Below the pieces are notes generated by a model. That model was given only the letters and a program-made list of their open reading frames with translations, was not told the DNA's origin and did not search any database. From positions 107,236 to 171,235 of the forward strand of contig QNGE01000998.1 of NCBI GenBank assembly GCA_008508345.1: a DNA stretch of 64,000 nt, in the 5' to 3' direction. Position numbers and translations under genes: made by a program. This document shows, piece by piece, positions 59,975 to 64,000 of this stretch (position 1 is the stretch's first letter; each line of letters starts with the position of its first letter). Origin of the DNA: Paragonimus westermani (taxonomy: Eukaryota; Platyhelminthes; Trematoda; Plagiorchiida; Troglotrematidae).

Positions 59975-61094
59975 TTACTGTTGTGACCCCATCGTCTCAC
60001 CGTTCATTGACCGCATACAGCATCGTTCGGCAGGACGAACGAAGCTAGCAGTGGTCTCCGGTGACATAGCAGAAATAACTACTCTTCCGGGGTCCCACAT
60101 TCTCTAGTCCTGTTGGCTTGGCACACTGTGAGGATCTCCATTTATTATTGTCTCATGCTGCATCTGCAGTTCCCTCCTAACTCTTACTTTCGCCATGCTC
60201 CAGACATTCTCATTTGGATTCAACATTGGTGAATAGGGTGCCAGTTGTTAGAGTTGTCCTCAATTATATACCCCCTCAACAAACATACTTTACAGATTTG
60301 TGTGATACGGTGCATTGTCGCATATCAGCACAATGTCTGACATAGGTATACTGGTCTTTATTCGACCTTGCAGGGTTCTCAGCCAACCCTTGCAATGGCT
60401 GCTGTTATATGCTCCCCGTCTTGTCGTATAGCCTACTATCGAGCTTGGTGTCACAGCTTCAGTCAAATGAAGATTACGTCCTCGGCTGTTTGTTACAGGA
60501 ACGCGTGCTCCCGTTTCATTTATTGTACGTCCCACTGACCTCGTTCAGAACAAACTGAAGTTTGTCACATCAATCCGGCAAATAGTCTTTGATTTTGCAT
60601 AAAACTCCACCATCCGATGAGCAAACACGTGGTAATTGTAGCGTCTCAGTTGGGTTCTTTCAAAAGAATGTTTGACACAGTCTCATAACCATTATGCACC
60701 AACCATCCAAGTATCGTCTGTTCGTTGTGGTCGATAACTCCTTCTCAAGCCCAGTGTTGACGCGCAATCCTAAAAATCGCAGTGTAATCGTTGGGTCCAC
60801 GGAAATCCACTCCAACAAGATATCGGTATCTGATTCTCTCAGAATCTTGCTTCTCTGTCCTCTAAGAGGCTGAGCTTCATAACTGATGCAATCCACATGA
60901 AGCCACTTGTAACCGGTATTACACTTGACTCCGTTCAGAAGGGCAACCGTGCGCCAGTCATCGCCCCTTATAGATATTTCGATAATACGTTTGTGTGTTT
61001 CGTCACTGATGCGCGTGTAATTGCGTCCGCCAGCCATGTATGCGAGAGAACTAATGAAGATGTTCTCACGAACTTGTTCACTCTCATATTGCAC
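59975..61094 (-). pseudogene. Tc1/mariner (IS630-type) transposase, degraded
   Basis: DDE transposase on the minus strand, readable over almost its whole length in shifting frames. The first frame (61094-60660, likely true start at MAGGRNYTRISDETHKRIIE, residue 20) gives an N-terminal helix-turn-helix (GDDWRTVALLNGVKCNTGYK) and ends STTTNRRYLDGWCI. The next frame carries DVTNFSLF then TRSVGRT (first catalytic Asp, family form DETNF...R..GR), a TGA at 60547-60545, then DIVLICDNAPYHTNL (second Asp, at about 60290-60335) and a stop. A third frame resumes with APYSPMLNPNENVWSMAK (third catalytic residue, Glu, near 60215). The three acidic residues survive, but at least two stops and two frameshifts disable it. 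No convincing terminal inverted repeats were found. Confidence 0.85.
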
Positions 61095-62899
61095 CTATCA
61101 AAGAAACCAATACGGCCCACAGGTTGACGAATCAGCAGGAACAGGGTCGGGTGGTCTGTGCCCCATTTTGACCGCTAACCCCCTTCTTATTAGACAAATC
61201 CGTTGACAACCCTCGGAAAACCCATACCGTTCCCTCGATCAAAGTAGCCAATGTGAATTGTCCTAATTGAGATTGGTTGCCGGTTTCGGTTAGTTAGATC
61301 AACCTTGTTCTAGCCATCACGTCCAAGATTCTAACGTGGAAATTTTGTTGCAGCAGAATGAACTGGCTTATAGTTCAGTAGAAATTCTTGTATCTAAAAT
61401 GGAAACGGACATGTAAAAATGTATGGTTGCTATCCCTAACATTAGTGATGATAGGTGAAATATATCAACTTAGCTGACGAATGTTGCATGTTTAGGAGAT
61501 GTCTATCTATTTGTTTCTCCTGAAAATAGGACAGCGCGCCCGTTAAAGAATAAATTGTTCTGCTTACGTTAATCAGGAAGGATGTGCTGACTAGGACTTC
61601 GGTTCTTCCATGTGTTGCAACGACAGACAGTTCAAAGAAGAGTAGCTAGATGAAAACGTGAAGGGTTGTAGTTGCATCATCGATTTGTGATTCTGATTGC
61701 AAGCGTTGACAGGACAGTTCAAAGTTCTTCAGCTTAGACAAAGTCAGGCACGATGTCAGACAACGAGATCTCACCGTAGATTCGTGACGTGCTTTGACGG
61801 GACTGTAGCGCAGTCTCACAGAGGTAATTCATGGATTCATTTCGGATACACTAGTCCACACTTGATTGTTTAATTACAGGAGTTATGAATCACTCACGAG
61901 AGAATGTTCCACTGAGCTCTATCGAGTTCGCACCTTCAACGAGTTGAAATCGAGCCTAGTTTTCTGTTGGGATTAAGCCAGTCAAATGTCTGTATGGGTG
62001 CGACAACAACACAATTAGATGTAAATATAACTTGGTTTGTAGCCACCACGACGCATAATTTGTCGGAATACTTAAAATGCTTGTCAAGTATTCTTCATTC
62101 CACTGTGGGTTATGTTAACTTTTTTCAATTAGCTTTGACATCTTGTCAGAGGGACGGTGAATCCTCATAATTGACACTTTGGTCCTATTGTCATCCAGGT
62201 AGCTGTAGTCCTTATAAGTAAATAGCTGATTGCAGGAATAACAGAATTATTAACCAACTTTTTTTCAAGGTTTATAGCGTGGTCAGTCTGACGATATCGG
62301 CGTCTCATTACATAGTCAATACAGACAAAGCTTGTCAACTATCTTTGTTAGTATATCGCTTAATCGTTCTGACCTTGACGTACTCAATTTGTGAATACAA
62401 TAGACATTACGTTTTGATATGTGGCGGTTAACCGAGCACGGCACTTTGGTTAGAAACGTTTAATCACCAAACGAGGTGGCATCATCATTGTCCATGTGTT
62501 TGGAGATATAGAGTGGAGCATGGCGGTTGGTGAAGTATTCCCGATCTCCTATGCGAAGGTGAGTTGGCTATTTGACCTGAATTCTGAACAGTTACTTTCG
62601 ACTGTTTCTGGCCTTTTTATCTAGGGCATGGCTGATTATTATTTTAGCTGTGTTTTGGACCCTGAACTGAAGCCTCATTGGACATTTCTTAGTGTTGTTG
62701 AACCCTTTTCTGAAACCTGAATGAGTGGTGTTCATCTTTTGACTGGAGCTTCTTACTTGAACTTTCAGCCGATTGATTAGGCACTGCCCAGTTTTCATTA
62801 CCAATGCGATGTGCTCGATTTGCTCCGTTCCGTTGTGCATGCATTTGAGAACGACCACGTTCATCTATCCCTAGATCTTTGATTCCCATTGACTGATGG
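61095..62899. other. No supported feature
   Basis: Short frames only (plus 61021-61206, plus 61967-62170, minus 62592-62864). The start may include the unread end of the transposon. Confidence 0.35.
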
Positions 62900-63006
62900 A
62901 TTTTACCCGTTTCAAGGCGTTTGTTTAGTGAACTGGTGGATGAATACCACGCTTCAGGAAACTGTTGTATGTTTACTATTTGCCTGGATAGGGAGGTCCC
63001 CGTCAC
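62900..63006 (-). pseudogene. Possible PLE C-terminal tail, minus strand
   Basis: The minus frame starting at 63006 gives FPEAWYSSTSSLNKRLE, resembling the extreme C-terminus of some PLE proteins (EAW.S...SINRHIDL). The GIY-YIG core expected about 100 residues upstream (63100-63400) could not be read. Recorded as weak. Confidence 0.3.
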
Positions 63007-64000
63007 TCAGAAGGTCGGGAAAGATTGATTGTGTCTCGTACTAGCCAAATCATTTTCATCTACTCGTTTGGATTACCTTCGTCCAATTTGGCCGACAGCG
63101 TTGTTTGCCGTCATTGTGCTTAATTTTGTGCATAACGTTCCTTTAATCTGTGGGCTTAAGTTGCCTTTTCGGCTTTGATAATGTTTTTCGCAGTGTTGCT
63201 GTCGGTGAGTGTGCAAGCGTGGTGTCATATGGTCTCACAAGTTCTGATGTCATTCCTGTACGGTTTTAACTTAGAGTAGAACAGATCGTTTTGTTTGTGC
63301 AGTTCCTTGAGATATGAAACGCTTTTTCTCTGTAGCCAACTTCGTTTGACAAAATTTTGATATTGTTTGTGAAGAAATATTCGAGTTAATTATTATGATT
63401 ATTCTCGTTGGAGCTCTGCAATACTGAAGTGTGTTGCAGCCCTTTTTAACGGATTTTGGACACAATTTTTTCCATAGCAGGCTGAAGGGTTACCATGACA
63501 ACTGGGGACCAGATCAGTATGTTTTCCGTAAACGGAGATATCACTGTCATAGCAGTCGTGAAAATGTTCGACAATAAATGTGACCGGTAACACCAAATAA
63601 TACATCACAGTGAAGATTATCATGATGTGCTTTTATGCCTTTGTAAATGGATTAATATGATCTTGCATGTAACTCTGACGGGGTCAAACTACACTATTCA
63701 GCTTCCTTTTTTCTTGCAACATAACTGCTCCAAACTACTCTTTAGTTTAGAGAAAATTAGCGTGATTTTATGTCATCTCATTCAGAATGTTTCGCACAGA
63801 TAATTTTTTAAGTGCAGCCATACCCGTAAAAACCAATCCGGAAGCTGTTTGCTGTGATACAAAATGACGTACTCGAGGAAATGGACTAAATGTACTAAAG
63901 CACAATCTGGGTATTAAGTAAAAAAGTTTGTTGAGTATTTGGGTAGTAAATGACAAAAGATTTGTTTTGTGTGTCAGTGTGATTAGGCGGCTGATATTCT
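63007..64000. other. No supported feature to window end
   Basis: Short minus-strand frames (63271-63465, 63399-63623, 63768-63956) without motifs. Confidence 0.35.

Overview
The window looks like gene-poor, repeat-rich nuclear DNA of a flatworm, most likely a trematode. This is an inference from three things: large introns with ordinary GT-AG (and one possible GC-AG) boundaries, long stretches with no coding signal, and a mix of decayed Penelope-like elements (PLEs), LINEs, a Tc1/mariner-type transposase and a tRNA-headed SINE. No bacterial feature (operon, ribosome binding site, CRISPR) is present. There are three assembly gaps: 651 Ns at 10971-11621 and single Ns at 21855 and 58033. Both single Ns sit inside duplicated or inverted sequence.

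Layout. 1-156 is a truncated SINE, followed by a decayed PLE (335-1635) with reverse transcriptase and GIY-YIG remnants. From about 3.4 to 20.0 kb on the plus strand runs the one convincing protein-coding gene. Six exons (3470-4111, 5883-6277, 6387-6755, 14437-14809, 15956-16356, 19188-20003) join without a phase conflict into 998 codons including the stop. They encode a proline/serine-rich, mostly low-complexity protein with a short leucine-rich coiled-coil segment across the second splice junction. Its family is not recognised. The 7.7-kb third intron has been a landing site for transposons: a PLE relic bounded by 30-bp inverted repeats (7950-8787), a plus-strand LINE (10471-10970) running into the large gap, and an opposed LINE relic just after the gap. 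A full-length SINE lies in the fourth intron.

From 20 to 64 kb few genes can be supported, only isolated candidate exons (30219, 33891, 36888). Repeats dominate: an inverted SINE pair broken by an N (21803-21978), a base-perfect 514-bp inverted repeat (26545-27058 / 27506-28019), minus-strand PLE relics (28770-29410, 57660-57900, possibly 62900-63006), and a degraded Tc1/mariner-type transposase (59975-61094).

The most interesting element is a small repeat of about 175 bp. It occurs once at 44284-44459 and once as an inverted dimer at 52679-52955. Each insertion is flanked by its own target-site duplication, and each carries a hammerhead-ribozyme-like core (CTGAGGA, 7-bp stem, GAAA). It looks like a small non-autonomous passenger that may depend on the PLEs, comparable to the retrozymes described from animals.
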